From contig CAZWLJ010000005.1 of NCBI GenBank assembly GCA_964634605.1, forward strand, positions 62,001 through 126,000: a stretch of 64,000 nucleotides of DNA, read 5' to 3'. Every line of letters begins with the position of its first letter. Positions within the stretch are counted from its first letter, which is position 1. The stretch comes from UPXZ01 sp964634605 (GTDB taxonomy: Bacteria > Bacteroidota > Bacteroidia > Bacteroidales > Paludibacteraceae). This document shows, in pieces, positions 17,536-25,254 of this stretch. A program made the position numbers and the translations under genes. The notes beneath the pieces are model-generated. The model worked only from the letters and a program-made list of their open reading frames with translations, did not search any database and was not told where the DNA came from.

Positions 17536-18804
17536 CTACAGATCAAACCCGATATCTTTTCTGAAGTATTTTCCATCAAAATCAATCAGTGCTGCATTTC
17601 CGAATGAAACAGCCAGCGCTTCGTCTTTGTTTTTGCCGTATGAACTTACTGCAATCACTCTTCCGCCGCTGGTCACCACGTTACCGTCCTGTTCTTTTGT
17701 TCCGGCGTGAAACACGATGCTTCCTGTCACTTTCTCCAGTCCGGTAATGATTTTCCCTTTTTCATATTTTTCAGGATATCCGCCCGAGACAAGCATCACT
17801 GTAACAGCCGAACGCTCGTCAAATTCCACTGTTTTCTTGTCTAAATTCCCTTCCGCAACGCCTTCCAATAAATCCACCAGGTCCGATTTCAGCCGCAGCA
17901 TCACCACCTCGGTCTCCGGATCGCCCATACGGGCATTGTATTCTATCAGGTAAGGTTCGTCGTTCACCTTTATCAGTCCGAAAAAGATAAAGCCTTTATA
18001 GGTTATTCCGTCTTTTTGCAGTCCATCAATGGTCGGCTTTATAATCCGCTCTTCCACTTTTTGCATATAAGCTTTATCGGCAAATGATACGGGCGAAACA
18101 GCTCCCATTCCGCCGGTATTCAGCCCTGTATCGCCTTCTCCTATTCGTTTGTAGTCTTTCGCTTCGGGCAGAATCCGGTAGTTTTTTCCATCCGTAATCA
18201 CAAAAACCGAGCATTCAATTCCTGACAAAAATTCTTCAATCACTACCGTATTGCCTGCTTTCCCGAATTTTCCGCCCAGCATATTGTCCAGTTCGCTTAC
18301 AGCTTCGTCCAAATCATTGATTATCAATACGCCTTTTCCGGCAGCTAATCCGTCTGCTTTCAGTACATAAGGCGGATTTAGTGTTTTCAGAAAATCAACG
18401 CCTTCACTTGTGTTTCTTTTCGAAACGCTGAAATACCTTGCAGTCGGGATGTTGTGTCTGATCATGAATTTTTTTGAAAAATCCTTGCTTCCTTCCAGTT
18501 GTGCTGCTTCTCTATTAGGTCCTACAACGGGAATGTCTTTCAGTTCACCGTCATTCCCGAAAAAATCGGTGATTCCATTTACCAGCGGATCTTCAGGGCC
18601 AACCACAACCAGATTGATCGAATTGTCAATAACAGCTTTTTTCACAGCCTGAAAATCCGAAACGCTGATATTGAGATTTGTGCCGGCGGCAGAGGTTCCC
18701 GCGTTTCCGGGTGCGATAAAAAGGTTTGAAAGTTTCGGACTTTGTGCTATTTTCCAAGCTAATGCATGTTCGCGCCCTCCGGAACCGATAAGTAGGATAT
18801 TCAT
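17536..18804 (-). CDS. purD: Phosphoribosylamine-glycine ligase (GAR synthetase)
   Basis: A 422-residue ATP-grasp enzyme joining glycine to phosphoribosylamine in the second step of purine synthesis. The N-terminal motif MNILLIGSGGREHALAW is diagnostic. Other signatures are IAPGNAGT, VVGPEDPLVNGI, the ATP-grasp region YVLKADGLAAGKGVLI and the metal-binding EYNARMGDPETE. The length is normal for monofunctional PurD. It lies 32 bp after the PNGase F-like gene, suggesting transcription within the same minus-strand run. Confidence 0.97.
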   Translation of the reverse strand: MNILLIGSGGREHALAWKIAQSPKLSNLFIAPGNAGTSAAGTNLNISVSDFQAVKKAVIDNSINLVVVGPEDPLVNGITDFFGNDGELKDIPVVGPNREAAQLEGSKDFSKKFMIRHNIPTARYFSVSKRNTSEGVDFLKTLNPPYVLKADGLAAGKGVLIINDLDEAVSELDNMLGGKFGKAGNTVVIEEFLSGIECSVFVITDGKNYRILPEAKDYKRIGEGDTGLNTGGMGAVSPVSFADKAYMQKVEERIIKPTIDGLQKDGITYKGFIFFGLIKVNDEPYLIEYNARMGDPETEVVMLRLKSDLVDLLEGVAEGNLDKKTVEFDERSAVTVMLVSGGYPEKYEKGKIITGLEKVTGSIVFHAGTKEQDGNVVTSGGRVIAVSSYGKNKDEALAVSFGNAALIDFDGKYFRKDIGFDL

Positions 18805-18836
18805 TTTTTTTTTGACTATTAACTATATACTGTTAA

Positions 18837-20075
18837 CTAATTTTCCCACACCAGATAAGCTGATACGAGCCAGTGATTCAGCTCGTTTCCTGTCGAAGGC
18901 TGTGCTTCGGGTATGCTTATGGTAAGTGTGTGATTGCCCGGAATGATGTTTTTAAGCGGTATTTCCACCGGAGGCACATCACTTCCCGGGCACCAGTTGG
19001 AGCGCGACAAATCGGAGGAACCAAGAGGTTCTTCTATCTCTTTTTCAGCTCTGCCATCGCGCGAAATGTATGCTATGGTTCTTTTTTTCAGCCATACTCC
19101 GGTAGAGGGATTGTAGCGGCGGAACGAAGCACAATCGGTTCTCCAGGGAATAAAGCGGAATATTTCCTTACCATCAACCGATAGAATGTTTTCTTTCTGA
19201 ACAAATTCATCGCCTCCGGAGTGTCCTCCATGACCTGTTGTGATGTATTTCAGGCGAACATTTTTCGAGTTTTTCGGAATTGTAAACGGAATTGAAACAT
19301 TTTTCCGTGCAAAAATATCGGGAATGGACTGACCCAGATAGAAAACCGTATTCAAGAGTGGCTCAGCATGCTTTTTCGGCATTTTATCCTGCCTGATTTT
19401 GCTTTGTACAAAGTCAAGTTCCAGACTCACGTTGTAGCCTTTTTCTGTCCATGTATCCACATAAATTCCCACATACACTTCTCCTGTAAGCATGGATATC
19501 AGATCGCTCACATCCTGTTTCCAAATCACCTCTTTGGCCCATCCGTCGATGTAAACGGGCATTCTTTTTGCTGAAACACTATCGTTGGCACTACTGAAAT
19601 AGCCAACTCCGAATGGTGTCATGAAACGCATCAGTTCTGCTGTCGGTTTATAATCGATTCCGGGAACAATTCCCGAAAGTTTTTCGTATTTCGTGCTGTC
19701 AGGTGCGGGATATTTTTTCTCTCCGGATGCAATATTCATCATGTTAATAGCCGATTCACGGGGAATAATGAAACACGAACCGGATTTATCCCACGGGTCT
19801 CCGTTTGACGTAAGAGTAATTTTTACGTCAACTTTCGTGTTACGTTTAAAAGTAGGTATTTCAATTTTTCTGATGGCAATCCGTCCGTTTGCAAGACGGA
19901 TAATTCCGTCAGCTTCATTGTAGCCATCGGGTATTTTTCCCGGATTGAACTGAATATTCACTTGGTCGAAAACAAGCTTTTTTAAATTGCCGCTGGCGGG
20001 TACCGTCTTGCTGAAGCAGGCAGCAAAGGTGAAAACGAAAACTGAAAGTAAAAAGATTCTTTTTGTGAAAGTCAT
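18837..20075 (-). CDS. PNGase F-like peptide-N-glycosidase lipoprotein
   Basis: The 412-residue protein carries a lipoprotein signal with lipobox FAAC (Cys20), so it is anchored in the envelope. The rest aligns by eye with the two jelly-roll domains of Elizabethkingia PNGase F: PWDKSG (catalytic Asp96, equivalent to Asp60), FMTPFGVG (152-158), IYVDTW (Asp207 where PNGase F has Glu118; Trp209 matches Trp120), GGDEF (Glu290, equivalent to Glu206) and NWCPGSDVP (360-368). The family cleaves N-linked glycans from asparagine. Asp96 and Glu290 are kept; the Glu-to-Asp change may alter activity. It starts 15 bp past cdaA and 32 bp before purD. Homology is strong by motif order; activity is inferred. 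Confidence 0.78.
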   Translation of the reverse strand: MTFTKRIFLLSVFVFTFAACFSKTVPASGNLKKLVFDQVNIQFNPGKIPDGYNEADGIIRLANGRIAIRKIEIPTFKRNTKVDVKITLTSNGDPWDKSGSCFIIPRESAINMMNIASGEKKYPAPDSTKYEKLSGIVPGIDYKPTAELMRFMTPFGVGYFSSANDSVSAKRMPVYIDGWAKEVIWKQDVSDLISMLTGEVYVGIYVDTWTEKGYNVSLELDFVQSKIRQDKMPKKHAEPLLNTVFYLGQSIPDIFARKNVSIPFTIPKNSKNVRLKYITTGHGGHSGGDEFVQKENILSVDGKEIFRFIPWRTDCASFRRYNPSTGVWLKKRTIAYISRDGRAEKEIEEPLGSSDLSRSNWCPGSDVPPVEIPLKNIIPGNHTLTISIPEAQPSTGNELNHWLVSAYLVWEN

Positions 20076-20090
20076 AGCGAATACAAATGT

Positions 20091-20879
20091 TTATTTAACA
20101 TCTTTCATTTCTTCCGACAGGAAATGTTCCAGTTCTTCAGGCTTTACATTGATTGTGAGTTTTCCGTTCACTGCCCACGATATATGGCCGGTTTCTTCAG
20201 ATATCACGATGGCGATTGCGTCCGACTGTTCGGTAATGCCCAGCGCCGAGCGATGCCTCAATCCCAGTCTTTTAGGGATGTTCTGGTTACTCGAAACGGG
20301 CAGGATGCAGGCAGCAGCCGTCAGTCTCCGGTTTGAAATGATCAAAGCACCGTCGTGCAACGGGCTGTTTTTGAAGAAAATATTTTCGATAAGCCGCGAG
20401 CTGATTCGTGAGTCCACGTTTTCGCCGGTTTGGGTAAAAAACATCAGGTCGTTTTCGCGTGTCAGAACAATGAGGCCTCCGGTAGCGGTTTTTGAAAGAT
20501 TACGGCAGGCAAGTACAATCTGAATCAGGTCGTAATCGGTTTTTGTCTGCTCATTTTCTGTGGTTTTGAAGAATCTTTTAAAATAATTCAGCACACCCCA
20601 GTTTTTGCTCGACCCGATTCTTGAGAAAAAACGTTTAATTTCAGTTTGAAAGAGTACGATTAGTGCAAAAGCACCCACGTTGATTATTGCATCGAAAATT
20701 CCGCCGAGCAGTTCCATTTTCAGTACCTGCGATACAACAAACCATACAATGACAAAGGTCATCACACCGACAAAAACGGTAGATGCACCGGATCGTTTCA
20801 AAACCTTGAATGTGCCGTAAAGCAGAAAAGCGGTTAAGATGATATCAATAATGTCTTTTAATCCGATATTAAATGCCAT
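20091..20879 (-). CDS. cdaA: Diadenylate cyclase CdaA (c-di-AMP synthase)
   Basis: The 262-residue membrane protein makes cyclic di-AMP from two ATP. Three hydrophobic helices fill residues ~8-78, followed by a DisA_N catalytic domain with the two hallmark motifs: Asp-Gly-Ala at 176-178 (LHDGALII) and Arg-His-Arg at 208-210 (GLRHRSALG). This is the CdaA (DacA) topology. It starts 7 bp after folP, so the two are almost certainly cotranscribed. The usual Firmicutes partner CdaR is absent here; the next gene is the PNGase F-like lipoprotein. c-di-AMP commonly controls potassium and osmolyte balance and cell-wall state; its targets here are not visible. Confidence 0.93.
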   Translation of the reverse strand: MAFNIGLKDIIDIILTAFLLYGTFKVLKRSGASTVFVGVMTFVIVWFVVSQVLKMELLGGIFDAIINVGAFALIVLFQTEIKRFFSRIGSSKNWGVLNYFKRFFKTTENEQTKTDYDLIQIVLACRNLSKTATGGLIVLTRENDLMFFTQTGENVDSRISSRLIENIFFKNSPLHDGALIISNRRLTAAACILPVSSNQNIPKRLGLRHRSALGITEQSDAIAIVISEETGHISWAVNGKLTINVKPEELEHFLSEEMKDVK

Positions 20880-20886
20880 CTGCTTT

Positions 20887-21747
20887 TCAGGTTAAATATT
20901 GGGAATGGGTATATTTTTCATAAATTTTCACGGTTTCCACTGCCTCTTTCACATCGTGAACACGCAGGATGTTTGCTCCGTTAAGCAATCCGAGCATATT
21001 CAGCGCAGTTGTTCCGTTGAGCGCTTCTTCGGGAGTGGAATCCAGTAGCCTGTATATCATCGATTTACGTGATATCCCATACAGTAAAGGCAGTTCCAGT
21101 TGCTTAAAAAAGCTCATCTTGGCAAGCAGTTCATAATTCTGATCGAGTGTTTTTGCAAAACCAAATCCGGGATCGATAATGATGTCTTTTGCTCCCAGAT
21201 GTACCAGACGGGCAATTCTTTTGGAGAAAAAATCGAGCATCTCTGCCAGCAAATGATCGTATTGAGTCATTTCCTGCATGGTTTGAGGGGTACCCCGCAT
21301 GTGCGTAAGAATGTATGCCACGCCTGTATCGGCTACTGTCTCAAACATGAAATCGTCCAGCGTGCCTCCGCTTATATCATTGATTATCCGCGCGTTGCAT
21401 TCTTCTGCTGCCCAGCGTGCCACACCTGACCGGAATGTGTCCACCGAAATGACAGCTTCCGGAAAACGTTTCCGGATAGATTTCAGCGGATCACGCAATC
21501 TTTCCATTTCCTCCTGCTCGGAGATGTGCCGGGCTCCGGGCCGTGTGGAATAAGCTCCGACATCAATTATCTGAGCTCCTTCCTTCATAGCATTTTCCAC
21601 ACGATTCAGCACATCCTTTTCACTGAACAATCTGCTCAGACTGTAAAATGAATCGGAGGTCACATTTACAATGGCCATCACTGCCGGTACCGAAAGATCA
21701 AACAACTTACCGCCCAGATTTATTTCAAAAGGGATGGAACTCATCAT
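20887..21747 (-). CDS. folP: Dihydropteroate synthase
   Basis: Condenses p-aminobenzoate with dihydropterin pyrophosphate in folate synthesis; the target of sulfonamides. Seen: MAIVNVTSDSF (pterin-phosphate loop), IIDVGAYSTRPGA, VSVDTFRSGVA, INDISGG, DPGFGFAKT and the C-terminal LRVHDVKEA. The frame is open to an ATG at 21828, but a -7 box TACTTTTG at 21800-21807 would put the transcript start inside that extension. The tandem ATGs at 21747 and 21744 also align better with the family N-terminus, so I take 21747 (286 aa). It heads the folP-cdaA pair. Confidence 0.93.
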   Translation of the reverse strand: MMSSIPFEINLGGKLFDLSVPAVMAIVNVTSDSFYSLSRLFSEKDVLNRVENAMKEGAQIIDVGAYSTRPGARHISEQEEMERLRDPLKSIRKRFPEAVISVDTFRSGVARWAAEECNARIINDISGGTLDDFMFETVADTGVAYILTHMRGTPQTMQEMTQYDHLLAEMLDFFSKRIARLVHLGAKDIIIDPGFGFAKTLDQNYELLAKMSFFKQLELPLLYGISRKSMIYRLLDSTPEEALNGTTALNMLGLLNGANILRVHDVKEAVETVKIYEKYTHSQYLT

Positions 21748-21799
21748 GATGATAAAATATGTTTGAGAAAAATGCGTTACACCTTTGATTAAGTTTCCA

Positions 21800-21807
21800 C
21801 AAAAGTA
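21800..21807 (-). promoter_or_regulatory. -7 promoter element of folP-cdaA
   Basis: TACTTTTG on the minus strand matches TAnnTTTG. It lies ~50 nt upstream of the chosen folP start and downstream of the longer open frame's ATG. No clear -33 box at the expected distance. Confidence 0.5.
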
Positions 21808-22012
21808 AGAAAATAAACGCTTTTTCATTCTGTTTTTGCAGAATTATTAAAAATTTTATAATAAAATATACGTTTTCTGTTTAATTTGAGTTATTTAAAA
21901 GCATTCGGAAATTAATGGCTGAAAGCAGCAGGATTGCATTCCCTTAGAAATAAGGTGAAATCCGTTATCCATTTTAATTCGGGAAATAACCTATTTTTTA
22001 TCATAGTAGTAT

Positions 22013-23611
22013 ATGAAATTAATGAACGTTGTTAAACTATCAGCACTTATATTAGCAGCATTGCTTATTGCTTCGTGTGCTCCAAAGAGTACATCAGCCG
22101 ATGGCAGGGCAAGGTCTAAACCACCCAGGAACTCGACCGTATCGACGGCTACCGGCTGGACTTATGAAAATGAAAATTTCACGGGTACAAACGGTTATGC
22201 CTCATCAGGATTTGCCGCTCATGAAAATTACCGTCCGAATATACCGGCGGGAATGGTAGTAGTGGAGGGAGGTACCTTCATGATGGGAGAAAAAACCGAC
22301 ATGATGACCGCTCAGCGGAATAATCTTACACGAAGAGTGTCTGTAGGCTCATTCTATATGGATCAGTATGAAGTGAGTAACCTCAACTGGCGTGAATATG
22401 TCCACTGGATGGAGGTAGTGTTTGGTACTACAGCGCCCGGCCTGGTTGACAAGGCCCGGCCTAATGTAGATAAATCAAGTGACCCGATGACCTACAACGA
22501 ACCTTATCTGGACAGGTATTACTCACATCCGGCTTTCAATAACTATCCGGTAGTAGGAGTAACCTGGGAACAAGCCATGGATTACTGCCAGTGGCGTACC
22601 GACAGGATGAACGAACTCGTACTCGTGAAGGCAGGAGTGCTTGCCGAACCCGATTTCTCATATGTGCAGAAAGAAAAAAATGTGGATTCCATAGCTCGAA
22701 ATTTTGTGTTCAATACCGATAAGTATTTAATGCAGCAAACCTATAATCCGAAACCCGGTCCGAAACCCCTCAAAAATGCATTCGGTGGAGTACGCAAAGC
22801 CAATATGGGCGACGGACTGATGTACCCCAATTTCAGACTGCCGACCGAAGCCGAATGGGAATTTGCAGCCTACGGACTGCGTGCTGAAAAAAACGGGCTC
22901 GTGGCCGAAGGAAGAATTTATCCATGGACGGGCGACCAGCTGCGCAATACAGAAAACGGGAAGAAACAGGGACTGATGCAGGCTAATTACGTTCGCGGGA
23001 GAGGCGACATGATGGGTACTGCAGGCGACCTGAATGATAAGTACACTACTACAGCTCCTGTAAACGAATACGCACCCAACGAATTCGGACTTTATAATAT
23101 GGCAGGCAATGTCAACGAATGGGTGATGGATGTTTACCGTTCCACCTCGTCGCAGGATGTGGCAGAATACAATCCTTTCCGGGGTAACGAAGAACGCTCG
23201 TATCTGGCTGATTTCAAAGATGAAAACGGGAATTATAACCTGAAAATCGATTCGCTCGGCAGAGTTGCCTACACGGTATTACCCAAAGAAGATTTACGCG
23301 GTTTTAAGGACGGCTCAGGCCAGATTGTCACAGATTTTAAACTTTACACCGATCCCGAAGGCGAAAGAGCACTCCGGAATAATGCCCAGCTCGATCCGAC
23401 CGATGTACTGGCTCCAAAAATCACCAACAAAACACGTGTGTATAAAGGCGGCTCGTGGAAAGACCGCGCATACTGGCTCAACCCGGCAACCCGCCGCTAT
23501 CTGGATCAGGATAAATCGGCCAACGACATAGGATTTCGATGTGCCATGACGATGCTTGGCAGTATTGACGATCAGCCGGTGAAGAAAAAAGCCACGACAA
23601 AGAAAAAATAA
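22013..23611 (+). CDS. gldJ: GldJ-like T9SS/gliding lipoprotein with FGE-sulfatase fold
   Basis: A 532-residue lipoprotein: signal with lipobox IASC (Cys22), then a linker with STATGW, then a formylglycine-generating-enzyme-like domain. That domain shows the classic FGE-family segments MVVVEGGTFMMG, YEVSNLNWREY, YPVVGVTWEQAMDYCQWR, FRLPTEAEWEFAAYG, NEFGLYNMAGNVNEWVMD, VYKGGSWKDRAY and DIGFRCAM. In Bacteroidota, lipoproteins of this design (GldJ, GldK/PorK) belong to the T9SS outer-membrane complex; the ATGW linker and a second-half insertion favour GldJ over GldK. The tail is basic (KKKATTKKK). No other T9SS core genes adjoin it. Terminator at 23700-23735. The GldJ versus GldK assignment is by recollection of motifs. 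Confidence 0.8.
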   Translation: MKLMNVVKLSALILAALLIASCAPKSTSADGRARSKPPRNSTVSTATGWTYENENFTGTNGYASSGFAAHENYRPNIPAGMVVVEGGTFMMGEKTDMMTAQRNNLTRRVSVGSFYMDQYEVSNLNWREYVHWMEVVFGTTAPGLVDKARPNVDKSSDPMTYNEPYLDRYYSHPAFNNYPVVGVTWEQAMDYCQWRTDRMNELVLVKAGVLAEPDFSYVQKEKNVDSIARNFVFNTDKYLMQQTYNPKPGPKPLKNAFGGVRKANMGDGLMYPNFRLPTEAEWEFAAYGLRAEKNGLVAEGRIYPWTGDQLRNTENGKKQGLMQANYVRGRGDMMGTAGDLNDKYTTTAPVNEYAPNEFGLYNMAGNVNEWVMDVYRSTSSQDVAEYNPFRGNEERSYLADFKDENGNYNLKIDSLGRVAYTVLPKEDLRGFKDGSGQIVTDFKLYTDPEGERALRNNAQLDPTDVLAPKITNKTRVYKGGSWKDRAYWLNPATRRYLDQDKSANDIGFRCAMTMLGSIDDQPVKKKATTKKK

Positions 23612-23699
23612 CATACGTTTTGTAAGCTAAACAACAATCAAAAGCTATAATTTTACAGGTATTGATTTACAAATTGTAAAATATAAAATAATTATTAAT

Positions 23700-23735
23700 A
23701 AAACATCTGTTTTCCCCGGACAGGTGTTTTTTATT
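23700..23735 (+). terminator. Terminator of the gldJ-like gene
   Basis: An 11-bp stem AAAACATCTGT (23700-23710) with ACAGGTGTTTT (23720-23730), one G-T pair, 9-nt loop TTTCCCCGG, followed by a T-rich run. Confidence 0.8.
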
Positions 23736-23768
23736 TGTAATATATTTAGTTTAATGATTTAAAAGTAT

Positions 23769-23776
23769 TAATTTTG
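23769..23776 (+). promoter_or_regulatory. -7 promoter element of asnS
   Basis: TAATTTTG matches TAnnTTTG, 33 nt before the asnS ATG. The -33 region is AT-rich with no exact TTTG at the right spacing. Confidence 0.5.
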
Positions 23777-23808
23777 CATTTCAAATTTTATTACAGATAT
23801 ATCTTTTT

Positions 23809-25206
23809 ATGCAAAGAACAATAATTGCTGACGCGCTGAAGAGCAAGGCGTTTGGATCGGAAATTAATATTAAAGGATGGGTACGCACCCGAAGAGGAAA
23901 TAAGAACGTAAGTTTTATCGCCCTGAATGATGGCTCAACCATAAATAATATCCAGTTAGTCGTTGATTTAAGTAAGTTTGATGAAGAATTTCTCAAACCC
24001 ATATCAACCGGTGCATGTATCAGTGCCACAGGTGTGCTGGTAGAGTCGCAGGGTAAGGGACAAAGCGTTGAAATTCAGGCAGAAAATATCCAGATTTACG
24101 GAGCTGCTGATCCGGAAACCTATCCGCTTCAGAAAAAAGGGCATACCCTCGAGTTCCTGCGTGAAATAGCTCACCTGCGTCCGCGTACCAATACCTTCGG
24201 GGCTGTTTTCCGCATTCGTCACCACATGGCTTTTGCCATTCACAAATTTTTCCACGACCGGGGCTTTTTCTACTTCCACACTCCAATAATTACCGCTTCC
24301 GATGCAGAAGGAGCCGGACAAATGTTTCAGGTAACTACCATGGACTTGAATAATCTGACCAAAACATCTGAGGGTGAAGTGGATTATACGGACGATTTCT
24401 TTGGCCGTCCTGCCAACCTGACTGTTTCCGGACAGCTCGAAGGCGAACTTGCAGCAATGGCGCTCGGGTCGATATACACGTTCGGACCAACGTTCCGTGC
24501 TGAAAATTCGAACACACCCCGGCACTTGTCCGAGTTCTGGATGATAGAACCCGAAGTGGCTTTTAACGAAATAGAAGAAAATATGCAACTGGCACAGGAT
24601 TTTATCCAGTATTGTGTCCGGTGGGCGCTGGATAATTGCGGCGATGACCTCGGTTTCCTGAGCGAAATGTATGATAAAGAGCTGATTGACAGGTTGAAAT
24701 TTGTTGTGGAAAATGATTTCGTACGCCTCACATACACCGAAGGGATAAAAATTCTGGAAGAGGCTGTTGCCGGTGGACATAAATTTGAATACCGTGTAGG
24801 CTGGGGAACTGACCTGCAGTCGGAGCATGAGCGCTATCTGGTCGAACAGCATTTCAAAAAACCGGTTATCCTCATTGATTATCCGCAGGAAATTAAAGCA
24901 TTCTACATGAAACTAAATGATGACGGCAAAACCGTACGGGCAATGGACGTCCTTTTTCCGAAAATCGGCGAAATTATCGGTGGCTCGCAGCGTGAAGAGG
25001 ATTATGAGAAGCTCAGAACCCGCGCTGCTTCCATGGGAGTGCCCGAAAAAGACATCTGGTGGTATCTGGATACCCGCCGGTTCGGAACAGCCCCGCATGC
25101 AGGATTTGGATTGGGTTTCGAAAGATTACTGCTCTTTGTGACCGGAATGTCCAACATACGTGACGTGATTCCTTTCCCTAGGACTCCGAACAACGCTGAT
25201 TTCTAA
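23809..25206 (+). CDS. asnS: Asparaginyl-tRNA synthetase
   Basis: A 465-residue class II synthetase charging tRNA-Asn. An N-terminal OB-fold anticodon-binding domain (~15-110, INIKGWVRTRRGNKNVSFIALNDGS) is followed by the class II core: motif 1 near RIRHHMAFAIHKFFHDRGFF, motif 2 GPTFRAENSNTPRHLSEFW, and motif 3 GLGFERLLLFVTG near the end. The ending in RTPNNADF, with AsnRS-type residues instead of the AspRS insertion, gives AsnS rather than AspS. The gene starts 33 nt after a TAATTTTG box. korA follows 48 bp later. Confidence 0.97.
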   Translation: MQRTIIADALKSKAFGSEINIKGWVRTRRGNKNVSFIALNDGSTINNIQLVVDLSKFDEEFLKPISTGACISATGVLVESQGKGQSVEIQAENIQIYGAADPETYPLQKKGHTLEFLREIAHLRPRTNTFGAVFRIRHHMAFAIHKFFHDRGFFYFHTPIITASDAEGAGQMFQVTTMDLNNLTKTSEGEVDYTDDFFGRPANLTVSGQLEGELAAMALGSIYTFGPTFRAENSNTPRHLSEFWMIEPEVAFNEIEENMQLAQDFIQYCVRWALDNCGDDLGFLSEMYDKELIDRLKFVVENDFVRLTYTEGIKILEEAVAGGHKFEYRVGWGTDLQSEHERYLVEQHFKKPVILIDYPQEIKAFYMKLNDDGKTVRAMDVLFPKIGEIIGGSQREEDYEKLRTRAASMGVPEKDIWWYLDTRRFGTAPHAGFGLGFERLLLFVTGMSNIRDVIPFPRTPNNADF

Positions 25207-25254
25207 AAAAATCAAACCATAGACGCTTATATACATCTTAAAAAAAAAACATTT

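Noticed and set aside
24004..24852. A 282-codon minus-strand open frame opposite asnS
   Set aside because: It mirrors the conserved asnS catalytic domain, shows no motif, and has no promoter or start context.
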